Shown piece by piece: positions 1 through 12,200 of a stretch of 64,000 bases of DNA. Under the pieces are notes generated by a model. That model was not told the DNA's origin. It did not search any database and worked only from the letters and a program-made list of their open reading frames with translations. This DNA is from GCA-2746605 sp963704835 (GTDB taxonomy: Bacteria > Bacteroidota > Ignavibacteria > Ignavibacteriales > Melioribacteraceae): assembly GCA_963704835.1 (NCBI GenBank), contig CAVPHW010000001.1, positions 310,001-374,000 of the forward strand, read 5' to 3'. Made by a program: the position numbers and the translations under genes. Each line of letters begins with the position of its first letter. Position 1 is the first letter of the stretch.

Positions 1-2
1 CA

Positions 3-1653
3 AACCATCTCAGTGCAGAATTCTCAACCAATTGCATTGAATGTCATACAACGAATCCAAATTGGCAGCCTGCATCTTTTAAAGATCATAATAGTTTCTT
101 CGAGTTAGTTGGTGCACACAAAATAATTGAAAATGATTGTTCGAAGTGCCATTCAACAGGATATTCGAATACACCAAATCAGTGTTTTGATTGTCACAAA
201 TCAAATTATAATGCTACAAAATCCCCCGCTCATCAAGCGGCTGGTTTTGGCACAGACTGTGAAACATGCCATAATTCGAATACTTGGAAACCGGCTTCTT
301 TTGATCACGATAATCAATTCTTCCCAATTTATTCCGGAGAACATAAAGGTGAATGGAACCAATGTTCTGATTGTCACACAAGTGCAACAAGCTTCCAGGT
401 TTTTTCTTGTATTACATGTCACGAGCATAATAAATCGGATACAGATAATAAGCATAATGGTGTTCAAGGATATAAATATATAAGTACTGATTGTTTAGGA
501 TGTCATCCAAATGGAACTGAAGATGGGGCATTTAATCACGCTACTTCTGCATTTCCATTAGTAGGGGAGCATACTGCTCAAGAATGTTCGGATTGTCATT
601 TGAACGGATATACGGAAAGCATTTCAACAGAATGCTCGGATTGTCATCTAAAAGATTTTAATAGCTCTGCTGATCCAAATCACAAAGAAGTTGGAATAAC
701 TTTGCTTTGTGAAGATTGTCATAACAGCTCAGCATGGAAACCTTCGGGTTTTAACCATACTACAACTGGTTTTGAACTAGTTGGGGGGCATAATATAACT
801 CAATGTTCAAACTGTCATTCTGTTAATACATCTAATGCCACTTCAATTTGTTATGATTGCCATGCTAATAATTTTAATTCAGCACCAGAACATACAGCTC
901 AGAATTATCCACATACGTGCGAAGATTGTCATAATACAACCGATTGGAAAGAAACTACATTCGATCATAATAATACAAGTTTTGCATTAACTGGTGCTCA
1001 TACAAATACAGATTGTGCATCATGCCATTCAACTGGGTATGCAGGAACTTCTTCAGCTTGTTCGGATTGTCATATTACAGATTTTAACAACTCTACCAAT
1101 CCAAATCATAAAAATCTTAGTTTGTCTACTAATTGTGAAAGTTGTCATACAACAAACCTTGATTGGCAACCCGCTACTTTTTCCGTACACAATGATTTTT
1201 ATGTTTTACAGGGAGCTCATGTATCATTAATAAATGATTGTGCTTCTTGTCATAATGGTAATTATTCTAATACTCCAAGTAATTGTTATGGATGTCATCA
1301 AGGCAATTATAATGCAACTAGCAATCCAAAACACTCTACTTCAGGATTTGGAACTGCTTGTGAAGATTGCCATTCACAAAATGCTTGGCAACCTGCAACT
1401 TTTGATCATGATGGATCAGTTTTTCCCAATTTATTCTGGTAAACATAATGGTGAATGGAATGCATGTTCAGATTGTCATACAAATCAATCGAATTTTGCA
1501 GTTTTTTCTTGTATTGATTGCCATGAGCACAATAATAAAACAGATTTGGACGACAAGCATAAAGGTGAGCCGGGTTATTCTTATACAAGTGCAGCTTGTT
1601 ATGATTGTCATCCCAAAGGTAAAGAAGGTGCAATTCTTAATAGAGTTTTTTGA
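3..1653 (+). CDS. Multihaem c-type cytochrome (22 CXXCH motifs), 5'-partial, one frameshift
   Basis: An open frame enters from the left edge and runs to 1442. It then continues in the next frame to a stop at 1653. Joined, it carries 22 CXXCH haem-binding motifs (19 before and 3 after the break) in alternating short spacers, like cytochrome c3/doubled-CXXCH proteins. Nothing but cytochrome repeats is visible, and the N-terminus with any signal peptide lies outside the window. The break sits at about 1411-1416. The same module at 298-330 reads GATCACGATAATCAA, whereas here it reads GATCATGATGGATCAG, one base longer. Residues encoded by 33-510 and 1131-1620 are two copies of one module, so the protein grew by internal duplication. 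It is followed 17 bp later by an outer-membrane barrel gene, which suggests an extracytoplasmic electron-transfer role. That role is inference. Confidence 0.85.
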
Positions 1654-1670
1654 ATGAATGGAATTCTAAA

Positions 1671-3285
1671 ATGATTAAAAAGATAATCATATTTAATATA
1701 TTATTTTTTAATGTTTTTCTTCCCCAACAGGAAAATAAAACCTATGTGTTCGGCAAAGTTGAATATACTTCTTCTCAGTTTATATATGTAAATTTTGAAA
1801 ATACCGAAGGAATTGAAATTGGTGATACTTTATTTGTTTCAGAGAAAAATCGAAATATTCCAAAATTAATTGTTCAAACTAAATCATCACGTTCATGTGC
1901 AAGTATTGCTATTTCGGGAAATTTTAATAAAGGAGATGAGGTTTTTGCTATTATAAAGTCCCAAATAGATGAGCCAGTCGTTATTAAAGAAGAAAAGAAG
2001 AATATCGTTCCTTTTGTTGAATCAGAGGAAGTTAAACTTGTATCCAAGAGTGCTTTTGGAAATTTTATCTCTAAAAAGGACAATTTATATGGTAGGTTCA
2101 GTATAACCGGATACTCAAATTTGTCAAACGAAAATCGAAATGAAGACTACCAAAAATGGAGATATTCTTTATCATTTAACGCTGATAAAATTAATGGATC
2201 AAGATTTTCATTTTCAAATTATATGACGTTCAGATATAGAGCAAATGAATGGAGCTATACTGCTAAGCATATAAGCGATGCTTTTAAAGTTTATGATCTT
2301 GCATTAACTTACGATTTAAATAGTAACACAAAGTTTCTTTTGGGAAGAAAGATAAACCCTAAACACTTCAAACATTGGGGCAATTGATGGTTTGCAATTT
2401 GAGACTAATTTAAAATACTTTTCTATCGGGGCAATTGTTGGATCCCGACCAAACTTTAATGATTATGGATATAATATAAATCTTTTTCAAATGGGAGGAT
2501 ATATTAGTAGGACAGATTCATTAGGATCTAATGCAATGTTTAACTCACTTTCGGTTTTCCAACAAATGAATCATGGAAGCACAGATAGAAGATTTTTATA
2601 CTTTCAGCATTCTAATAATATTTTAAGTAGTGTTAATTTGTTTTTCTCAACGGAAGCTGATTTATTTAAAAAAGAAAATAATATTAGCAGTAATGATTTT
2701 AGGATGACAAGTTTTTATTCATCGCTAAGATATTCACCAATTAGATGGCTATCTGCAACGGCAAGTTATGATGCTCGCAAAAATGTAATTTATTATGAAA
2801 CCTTTAAAAATTATTCTGATCAATTAATAGAAACAGCACTTAGACAAGGATTTAGATTAAGATTAAACTTGCGACCAATAAATTATGTTTTTGTAAATAT
2901 ATATTCCGGTTATAGATTTAGAGATTCTGACATTAGACCATCAAGAAATTATGGGGGTTCAATAACCCACTCAAGAATTCCTTATCTAAATCTTTCTGTT
3001 AACCTTAATTATATTGGATTAAATACAAATTATTTGGATGGAAACATTATCGGCGTTCGTTTAACAAAAGATTTATTTGATGGTATGGTTAATGGAACTT
3101 TGGGTTACAAAAAAGTGAACTATACTTTTACTCAAACTGATAGCAAATTATCACAAGATATTTTTCAATTAGATTTGTCTTTAAGAATTAATAAAAGTCT
3201 TTCATTCTCGCTAAGTTTTGAAGGAACTTATGAAGACAAAACAAGCTATTCAAATATTTATTCAAATTTTTCTTGGCGGTTTTAA
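1671..3285 (+). CDS. Outer-membrane beta-barrel protein, one frameshift
   Basis: The first part runs from an ATG at 1671 (hydrophobic signal-like N-terminus MIKKIIIFNILFFNVF) to a stop at 2387. The second part is open in another frame from 2356 to 3285. The first part has an SH3-like, basic/acidic N-terminal region (about residues 20-130). Both parts then show alternating beta-strand sequence, and the protein ends in aromatic SWRF, as barrel proteins often do. Reading RKINPK in one frame and then TSNIGAIDGLQFE in the next gives a smooth junction if one base near 2361-2364 is extra. I recognise no named family with certainty. The position right behind a 22-haem cytochrome makes a porin partner for electron transfer attractive, but this is inference. 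The 3' end overlaps the convergent PhzF-like gene by 4 bp. Confidence 0.65.
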
Positions 3286-4061
3286 ATTCTTATTTCACCT
3301 TCTAAATAAAGGACTGCATTACCGGAAATCATAACCCGGTCATTTAGAGATTCACAGAATAATTCTCCACCTCTTTTTGAGACTTGTAAAGCACTCAGTT
3401 TGGTTTTACTTAATTTTTTTGCCCAATAAGGAATTAGCAAAGTATGAGCATAACCTGTAACCGGATCTTCATCAATACCAACATCAGGTGCAAAAAAACG
3501 AGATACAAAATCCACATTATTTCCTGGAGCCGTAATAATAACACCATGCGTTTTTAGTTTTAGAAAGCTTTTTATATCTGGTTTAAGATTTCTGATGACT
3601 TCTTCATTTTCAAAAATGCAAACTATAGATTTATCGAATAAAACATCATTGGGTAATTGTCCTAAAGCTGAAATTAAACCATCTTCAGCTTCTATAGGTT
3701 TTGGATTTCTAGCGGGAAAATTTAAACTAATTAGATTATTTTCTTTTGTAACAATAAGCTTTCCGCTTCTTGAATTAAATTCAATTGTATCTGTGTTGAT
3801 ATTTAGAATATTAAAAAGTACAAAGGAAGATGCGAGAGTTGCATGTCCACACAAATCTACCTCACTTATTGGAGTAAACCATCTAATTCTGTAGCCAGTA
3901 TTTTCTTCAACAAAAAAGGCAGTTTCTGCTAAATTATTTTCAGCAGCAATATTTTGCATAGTTAAATCGTCAAGCCAGTTTTCTAGTGGGACAACAGCTG
4001 CTGGATTTCCGCCAAAAATTTTATTAGTAAAAGCATCAATTTGGTAAAGTTTTAATTTCAT
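3282..4061 (-). CDS. PhzF family isomerase/epimerase-like protein
   Basis: This 259-residue protein belongs to the PhzF fold family, two-domain enzymes related to diaminopimelate epimerase. The N-terminus has the family opening (YQIDAFTNKIFGGNPAAVV). Glu46 in NNLAETAFF matches the catalytic acid of PhzF. The DLCGHAT motif lies at about 69-75, and EDPVTGYAH near residue 200 is the second signature. In most bacteria the substrate of such genes is unknown, and there are no phenazine genes nearby, so phenazine synthesis should not be inferred. The length is near the lower end for the family. The gene is convergent with the upstream barrel gene. Confidence 0.88.
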   Translation of the reverse strand: MKLKLYQIDAFTNKIFGGNPAAVVPLENWLDDLTMQNIAAENNLAETAFFVEENTGYRIRWFTPISEVDLCGHATLASSFVLFNILNINTDTIEFNSRSGKLIVTKENNLISLNFPARNPKPIEAEDGLISALGQLPNDVLFDKSIVCIFENEEVIRNLKPDIKSFLKLKTHGVIITAPGNNVDFVSRFFAPDVGIDEDPVTGYAHTLLIPYWAKKLSKTKLSALQVSKRGGELFCESLNDRVMISGNAVLYLEGEIRI

Positions 4062-4130
4062 TGCTTTCTCATTTCTTCATAATTTTAGAAAAATATATTT
4101 ATCAACTTAATAAAAATTGCTGAGAATAAA

Positions 4131-5561
4131 ATGAAGTCTAAAATTAAAGATATGCCGGTTTCCGAATTTAGAAAGTATGGATATGAGATGGTTGATTTTA
4201 TTGCTGATTACTTAGAGAATGTTGAATCAAAACCAGTGCTTGCACAAATTTTTCCCGGCGAAATAAAAAGTAAACTACCTAAATGTCCGCCCTTACAAGC
4301 AGAAAACATGGATAAAGTTTTTGAAGACATTAATAAAATTATAATGCCAGGAATTACCCATTGGAATCATCCAAATTTTATGGCTTACTTTAACTCAACG
4401 GCATCTGCACCTGGAATTCTTGGAGAATTTTTGAGTGGAGCATTAAATACAAATGGAATGATTTGGAAAACCGCACCTGCTTCAACAGAATTAGAAGAAG
4501 TTGTTTTAGGTTGGTTCAGACAAATGCTTCAATTACCAGAAAAGTTCTTTGGAATTATATATGATTTAGCTTCAGTAAGCTCAATGCACGCAATAGCCGC
4601 AGCCAGAGAACAAGCCAAGAAGCAATATCAAAACTATGATATTACTAAACTTAGAATTTACTGTTCCGAACAAGCACACTCATCAATTGAGAAAGGGGCA
4701 AAAACATTAGGTCTAAATTTAAATTCAATTGTAAAAATTAAAACTGATGATCAATTTAGAATGTTAACTTCTAATTTGGAGGAAGCAATTTCATTGGATA
4801 AAGCAAATAACCTTCAACCATTTTGCGTTGTTGCAACTGTTGGAACAACTTCAACAACTAGCATTGATCCTGTTGATAAGATTTCACAAATATGCAAACG
4901 ACATAATTTATGGCTTCATGTTGATGCTGCTCATGCAGGTTCAGCAGCAATAGTTCCAGAAGTCAGACAGATATTAAGCGGAGTGGAAGATGCAGATTCG
5001 CTGGTGGTTAATCCCCATAAATGGCTGTTTGTCCCAATTGATTTGAGCGTATTATTCACTTGTAAACCAGAATTAATTAAGGAAGCATTTTCAATTGTTC
5101 CGGAATATCTTAAGACTGATGAAGAATCAGACGTAATTAATTATATGGATTATGGAATTCAGCTTGGCAGAAGATTTCGCTCATTAAAACTTTGGTTTGT
5201 AATTCGTTATTTTGGAGTTGAAGGTTTACAGAATATTATCCGTGAACATTTAAGACTTGGGGAAATGTTTGCAGATTTTATAGACCAACATCCAAATTTT
5301 GAGAGATTAGCTCCAACTCCGTTAAGTACTATTTGTTTTAGATCGTTACCAAATAAGGAGCTAAGTACAGAAAAGATAAATGAGTTTAATAAAAATTTAA
5401 TGGATGAAATAAACAATTCTGGTGAATTATTTTTAAGTCATACGAAATTAAATGATAAATTTGCCATTAGATTAACAATCTCTGGCATAAGAACAGAAGA
5501 AAAACACATTCTAAAGGCATGGGAATTAATAAAAAATATCTTTGAGAAGAACAACAAATAA
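4131..5561 (+). CDS. PLP-dependent group II (aromatic-type) amino acid decarboxylase
   Basis: This 476-residue cytosolic enzyme resembles the DDC/tyrosine decarboxylase group. NPHKW at 294-298 places the PLP lysine at Lys297. Asp265 in HVDAAHAG would bind the pyridine nitrogen, and His183 in EQAHSS stacks on the cofactor. The N-terminal region with THWNHPNFMAY (about 76-86) is typical of aromatic-L-amino-acid decarboxylases. Substrate choice (Phe, Tyr, Trp, DOPA or another) cannot be read from the sequence. It is followed after 20 bp by marC on the same strand, and the two may be cotranscribed. Confidence 0.9.
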   Translation: MKSKIKDMPVSEFRKYGYEMVDFIADYLENVESKPVLAQIFPGEIKSKLPKCPPLQAENMDKVFEDINKIIMPGITHWNHPNFMAYFNSTASAPGILGEFLSGALNTNGMIWKTAPASTELEEVVLGWFRQMLQLPEKFFGIIYDLASVSSMHAIAAAREQAKKQYQNYDITKLRIYCSEQAHSSIEKGAKTLGLNLNSIVKIKTDDQFRMLTSNLEEAISLDKANNLQPFCVVATVGTTSTTSIDPVDKISQICKRHNLWLHVDAAHAGSAAIVPEVRQILSGVEDADSLVVNPHKWLFVPIDLSVLFTCKPELIKEAFSIVPEYLKTDEESDVINYMDYGIQLGRRFRSLKLWFVIRYFGVEGLQNIIREHLRLGEMFADFIDQHPNFERLAPTPLSTICFRSLPNKELSTEKINEFNKNLMDEINNSGELFLSHTKLNDKFAIRLTISGIRTEEKHILKAWELIKNIFEKNNK

Positions 5562-5581
5562 ACTTTAACAAACTTAAATGT

Positions 5582-6220
5582 ATGGTTAATATGACTGAAT
5601 TTATAGTTGTAGCTTTTACATCACTTTTTACAATGATGAATCCTCTTGGAGTTATTCCAGTTTATATTTCTCTAACTTCTAACCTTAAACCGAAAGAAGC
5701 GAAGAAGACCGCCTACAAGGCTGTTTTAACCGGATTTATTGTTCTAATATTGTTTGCAGTTGCTGGCAAATTTATCTTCGATCTATTTGCAATAACAATA
5801 GATAGCTTAAGGGTTGTTGGCGGAATAATATTTTTTATTGCCGGTTATGATATGCTTCAAGCAAGATTAAACCGTACAAAATCTAGTGAAGATGATACCT
5901 CTCACGATACTAAAGATGTTGCACTTAGTCCACTTGGAATTCCGCTAATTACGGGACCTGGGGTAATTACTGTATCTATTGTTCTTTACAATGATGCTAT
6001 AGATATTTCTCAAAAACTTGTACTTTTTTCTGTAATTGTAACTCTTATGTTAATAATGTTGGTTTCATTATTAATGGGGAGAAAAGTAATGAAAATATTG
6101 GGCGAAACGGGGAATAAAGTATTAATGAGAATTATGGGATTGATTGTTATGGTAATAGCAGTTGAATTTATGTTTAGCGGATTGACTCCATTAGTAAGAA
6201 AAATGTTAAAGATTGAATAA
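5582..6220 (+). CDS. MarC family integral membrane protein
   Basis: This 212-residue protein has about six hydrophobic segments. The N-terminal FTSLFTMMNPLGVIPVY and the central PLGIPLITGPGVIT are the two conserved Pro/Gly-rich motifs of the MarC family (inner membrane, transport function not established). A charged stretch rich in Ser and Asp (about 99-112, near EDDTSHDTKD) forms the loop between the two halves. It lies 20 bp downstream of the decarboxylase, probably in the same transcript. A strong hairpin follows it. Confidence 0.88.
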   Translation: MVNMTEFIVVAFTSLFTMMNPLGVIPVYISLTSNLKPKEAKKTAYKAVLTGFIVLILFAVAGKFIFDLFAITIDSLRVVGGIIFFIAGYDMLQARLNRTKSSEDDTSHDTKDVALSPLGIPLITGPGVITVSIVLYNDAIDISQKLVLFSVIVTLMLIMLVSLLMGRKVMKILGETGNKVLMRIMGLIVMVIAVEFMFSGLTPLVRKMLKIE

Positions 6221-6232
6221 TCTATAAGAAAA

Positions 6233-6263
6233 AACACTCCACAAAATTAATAAGTGGAGTGTT
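6233..6263. terminator. Hairpin terminator between convergent genes
   Basis: A perfect 10-bp inverted repeat (AACACTCCAC / GTGGAGTGTT) with a 11-base loop sits between the convergent marC gene and the giant minus-strand gene. On the minus strand it is followed by a run of T (reverse complement of AAGAAAAAAC), so it is best suited to end the giant gene. On the plus strand the T-run is weaker. Confidence 0.75.
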
Positions 6264-6284
6264 CATAATTTTATACAAAAAGGA

Positions 6285-9200
6285 CTAAATTATTGGAGTT
6301 TCTTTTAAAGAATTTAGCTTTTTAACAACTGCAAATTTTGCTGCTGCTAATGTTTCTCTATTAACCTTTTCTGTTATTCTTCCTCTTGAAATATCTTCCA
6401 AATTTAGATAACCATTCATTAAAAGCAATTGAAGAATCATGTTGTTCTCAATTGTGGACTGGCTATAATCTTCTGCAATATAAAGTTTATTACAATCTTT
6501 ATAAAATTCATCTGCAAAATTCTGGTTGTTAGGAAGTTCCATTAATTGTTCGTAAGTTTCTGTAAAACTGCTTAATTCAACATTAATGTTAGGTGTAACA
6601 AGTAAAGGACTAAATTCTTTTTGTTTGCTAATAGGACAAAAACCTTTAATTGAAGTAAGATCAACTTTTTCTTTATTGTTATCCATTCTTACAAACTCAG
6701 CCTTTCTCATTTGCTGCAATTGGAATAAAAAGAAATTATATCTATTCACTTCGGTATTTTGTTTTTCACTAGAGAATATGTGAGGATATTTTTCATTTAC
6801 AATATTTCGAATAAAGTTTTTATTCAAATTAATTTCAGGTTTTGAAATCCTAACCTCTTGTATCATTTTTGTCATTGCCTGGGCTGCTGCTTGAGGTCCA
6901 GATATTTCTTTTCCTTCACGACCCAAGTCGGTAGAAAGCAATCCAAACTGAATATGTTTACCGGCTCCTTTTTCTTTTTCTCCACCTTTTAGAATATTTA
7001 CAAGGTGTTTTGTCATTTCATACTGGTTTGCTTCAGCAATAAATGGTTGACCGGCAGGCGTGCTTGCAAGAGAGTTAAAAAATTTACTAAATATTACTCT
7101 ATCAATCAGAATTTCTACAAAATCATTTTCTTTAGAATCTTCATTTATGCAATTTGCAACAAATCTGTTCTTGATAATATCAAATCTAATAGAATCTATA
7201 TTGTAATTTACTCCATCGGAATGAGTGAAAGTTTTTTTACTTAATATTTTATTTACTATTTCATCTAAGTCAATTTTTTCAATTAGTTTATAAGAAGAAC
7301 ATAAGTAGAACTTGCCTGTAAATTTATCCATTTCCCAATCGAGAATATCATCCAAATAATTTCCATGTTTATCCATTACCTCAACAATGTTTTTATCATT
7401 TGTGTATCTTAACAATGTTCTCTGAAAGTTTGGGTTATCAGAACTGGTAGCTTTTTCCATTCTTTCACCATGAGAATCTCTGTAGAGTAAAAAGTTTTCT
7501 GGGTTTTTAAATACTGTAATTCCGGCTTCTTGTCTCCCAAAGTTGCTGGCTGTTAGCATGATATCAATTTTGTATGGCATTGTAATATCACACAATCCTC
7601 TAATGGTACTTCTTGAATTTAAATCTTCAACGTTGCTATCTGCAGAACTTTCAAAAAGTGAATTGTAGTATTTAATAAAATCGGGATCGAAATCTGTAAC
7701 ACGAGAAAAATCACCTTCTTCGGTTCCAATTCCATAAAGATTTCCATCTGTATCTGGGAATAAGTAGAACATATCTCCAGCAATCAATTTGATTGATCGG
7801 ATTCCAGGTAAATCTTTTTTCAACCATTTGAGTATCATTGCGGCAAGCATTTCAGATTTCCCAACACCGCTATCACCGGCAATCTGGATAACGAATATGC
7901 TTCCATCTTCTTCTTCAATTGCAAAAAGGGAACCATGTATTGGCATTCCACCCATTTCCTTAACTTTTTCATTCATCATTGTAAGCCAAGGTTTTTTGAT
8001 GTTTCCGAAATAATCGGTTTTCATCTTAATAGGAGTAACTAAAGTTTTAATGTTTCCATTTGGTCCCTTAATATTAAAGTAGCCAATTTGAGGATACGAA
8101 ATAACTTTCTCTGGAGCACCATAAACCAATATCACATCTGGAACAAAATCTTTTAAATCATCCAGACTTACTTCATCTGCTGTAATTAAACGATGTTTGT
8201 CAGTTAAATATTTTATATAAGTTTTCTGAATTATATAAAGAACTTTTACTAAACCGTGTTTAATTATTTTGCATCTGTAATCATTTGCATCCATATTTTC
8301 AACAAATTTTGATAGTCGATTTCTAAAGAAAACAGAAGATGGTTTTGTGTCTAAATTTCTGATATACTCATTTAGTTCACTGTAATTTCTCTCTTCTTTT
8401 GAAGTCCCATCATTATCAACTCTGTGCATTGCATATTCACGTTTCTTTGCATCTGTTACAATTCTGGTGTGATTTTGAACTGGTTGTTCAGATGCAATTA
8501 CTCCGCATTTTTTCATCACTTCTTCAATCCATTTTAGCGAACCTTCATCAAATGATTGAAGAGTTTTGTTGCTGAAATCGTAGTTTTTATGAAGGGTGAT
8601 TCCATGTTGAATCATTTCATTTATACTTGAATTTTGCTGCCTGAAAGTAGTTTCAACAAACTTAATTAATGTATGTGTATACTTATCATAATATTCTGTT
8701 GAACGAGTCTTGTTAATTATCCTTATGAATAACAGAATTATGTCTCTTGAAACTTTATGAAGATCTACTTGAGTAACTTTTTCATTTCTATGGTTATAGA
8801 TGTCATCAATAATATCGTTTAAATCATTCACAATTATTTCAAAAATAAATTCTTCGGTAATTAATTTAACCTCTCCATTTTCTTTCTTTTCTAGTTTGGT
8901 AGAAAAGTTTTGAAGTTTATAATTTACTCTAATTAAAAAACAATCATCCTTTGCGAGTAAGTAGAAATAAAGGAGTTTGTTGCTAGTACTTATATCATTG
9001 TTGAAAACCTTGTTCATCAAGGCATGTTGAATTAACCCATCAATTTTAGAAGAAAACGAATGAGTATCTAATTTATGAATCAATTTTTCAAGAAAAATAT
9101 TTGCGTATTGTTTTAAGTTGAATGAGTCAACAGATAATTCAACAACTTCATTAAATTTGATAACTGCGGTATCTAACAATTGTTCGTAATTTGGTTCAAT

Positions 9201-12200
9201 TGCATGCTGCTCAAAAGGTAGATTAAAATGAAGCAACAATTCTTGAATATACTTTCTTAAAATTGTATTTGTCCCTTCCAACTTGGAGATATCAGAAGAA
9301 AAATCGGAAGATGCATCCAATGCCATAATTTTTACTTTTGAATCAGAAAAGAGAATTTTTTCCATCTCAATAAGAATTTCTTTCATTATAACGATTTCTT
9401 CAGGATCATCAAGCACATGATCGTTCGGTTTAAAATCTATTTTATTATTAATGTATTTCTGAATTGTGGGCTTACCATATTTATTTACAACAGAATTAAT
9501 ATCTAAGTTTTTAATTTGAGGAATTGATTTAGAAATCTGCGGTAATAGGTTTTCATAAATTTTAGAAAAGGCTTTACTTTTTATAAAAGTACCCAAATCT
9601 TTGCAATCGCCTATGTTTTCGTAGAACTCAATAACAGAATTATTTGATTTATTTATTGAGTTAATTGTAACACCACAATTTTGTGGGAACGCATGATAGA
9701 GCGTCATAATATTGCTGATAGTTAAGCTATTCTTTTTTTGTTTCTTAATATTCTTGATGATATTAAAATCAATTAAAACATTCTTAATAAATTTATGATC
9801 AGAGGATGAGTAAAATATTTCGCTTAAAATATCATCAGAGCGTTTAGAAATGTTTTCCGGCTTCGATTTCTCACTCTTAAACTTCTCCCAATATTTCATA
9901 ACAATTCTTAGGGCGTTCTCGAACTCTTTCTCAAAAACCTTGTAACTTTGATCAGATCCATGAATGTAATCGCCAAGAGAGAATCTTAGAAATCCGGTTT
10001 GGTAAGGAATAACTGCAATTCCTCTTTCTTGAGCTAATTTTATTGTAAACTTCTCCAAATCTTGATAGAACGAAAAGTTTTTTAGTCTAAGATTAAAAAG
10101 GAACGATCCATCGGATTGAAGAACATCAGCGTGTTCAAAATCATTTTCACCTAGAATTGATGAAGCAACTTTTTTAGCAAGTTTTAATCTTTTAAGCGAT
10201 TCAGCACCAAAATTTTTATTTACTCTAAACTTGTTAATTTCTGTTACCAAATGTTTTTGGTAATAACTAAAAAACGGTTCTCCTTTATATTTGAAATCAT
10301 CCGGTAAATCAAGAACATCAAGCTTATCTAACGAAGTAAGTTCATCTAATAAAAATATGTGGAGCGGACTGCCTTCAAAAAGAGAAAATCTTTTCGTCGA
10401 TTTACCTTGCTCGATTATTCCTTTTTTGTCATTATAACTTTCAATTTCATCAATTATATAGTTTTCAATTCTTGCTTTAATTTTATACCGTGATGCCTCT
10501 TTAGGCAAATCTCTTTCCATCTTATCTTTTATCTTTTTTGCAAGCTGAGCTGTTTCAATTGTGTTCACAAGCATATATAAGGAATTGGTATTTCCTTTTT
10601 CAATTCCATTTTGCTTTTTGGCAAAATCAATAGCATCTTTTTTTGAGGGAGTTGCAACTAAAGATCCCAAACGGCTGCCAGTTGCACCAAGGTTTTTTGT
10701 AGTTGATAATGAAGAGACAACATTAATATTATTGAGAGAAGAAATGTTGTTCATTATATAACGTGAAATTGTTCTCCATTTTGGTTCTTTAGGATCTTCA
10801 ATCTTAATTGAATCGCTATATGCTTCATCCAGCAAAAGTGTAATTTTACTGTTGTTTAAGAACTTTAGGAATTTAATCAACGAAATATTATTAAAATCTG
10901 TATATCCAGCTGGATTTGAAGGATCATTGATAATTAATGTTAAATTCTCGCAGAATCTATCCCATAAATTTCCAGTATCATCAAATAGTTGGAAATTGTT
11001 TTTCATCCTGTTTAATCTTAAATGAAGTCTTTCAAAATCAATTCTTCCACTTTCGTCCAAACCAATTTCAAGATCAAAGGGATTTATGTCAAATCTGTCT
11101 TCAGGGAAAAGATCTTTGTATTCCCAAGAAGCTTCCGCATTAAATAAGATATAAGGCTTTAATACTCTTTCGGAAAGAATATCTCTAATAATCATTTGAA
11201 CATCATCAGCAACAGAAGTAATTTCCAAATTGGCCAAATTGCTAATAAATTCTTTAATTATTTCCTGCTCATCGGCATGTTTTTTATCGTATGCATCTTT
11301 TATCCCTAAATCAATCAGAAGATTGTTAAATCTGCCTGTATTATCCGATTCATTTCCAATTTTAGTTATATGTTCTTTATACTTTTCGAGGAATAAGTTA
11401 ATGCCAAAATTTTTGTGAAAATGATTTTTTAACGTACGTTGATAATTGTCAGGGGTAATATCAATAATTGTTTTACACTTTTTAACAATTTTGGGGCTAA
11501 TCTGTTTGAGTTTTCTTTGCAGTAAATAGTTGCCGTAAGTTCTTATTTGCCCTCTTCCGCCGCCTTCTACAATTGTGGCAATGTGTACTTGTTCAATATT
11601 TGAGTAGAAGTAAGCTTTTGTTCTTGCCTCAAACTCAGAAATTAGAGCTTTGTTCTGCTTTTGAAGAGATTTGGGATTTTTGCAATTTTGAACCAATTCA
11701 ATAAAATCGCGTAATTTAGTTACGGCATATTTATCCTTTATAATCTGTTTAACAAAATTGTTAAACTTATATAAATTTAGATTTTTTAAGTTGTTATCAG
11801 TTTCGCCTAACTGTTCTAACTTGAAGTCATTTAGTTCTTCTTCATAATCTAAGATCTTTTTATCAGCACAATTTTTAAATAATTCCAAATTGCTATCATT
11901 TACTTTGTCCAAAATTAAACGAAGATTTAACTGACTATTTGCAAGGGCGCCCAGTTTTTTAGTATGTACTTTGTTTAGGGTATTAATGATTTTATTATGA
12001 AAGCAAAACACCAATGAGGTATTTGTACTTTTTGATTCCGGGGAATCATCTACCAAAACAATTCTTGTTAAATACGGGAACCATTTTTTATCATTGAAAA
12101 TATTTTTTCTCATATTTTCAATTTTTACAATAAAAATACTTGTTTTGTCTTGTTCTAATTGTTTAAATAGGTCCTCTGGATTTTTAAAGTCAATAATTTT

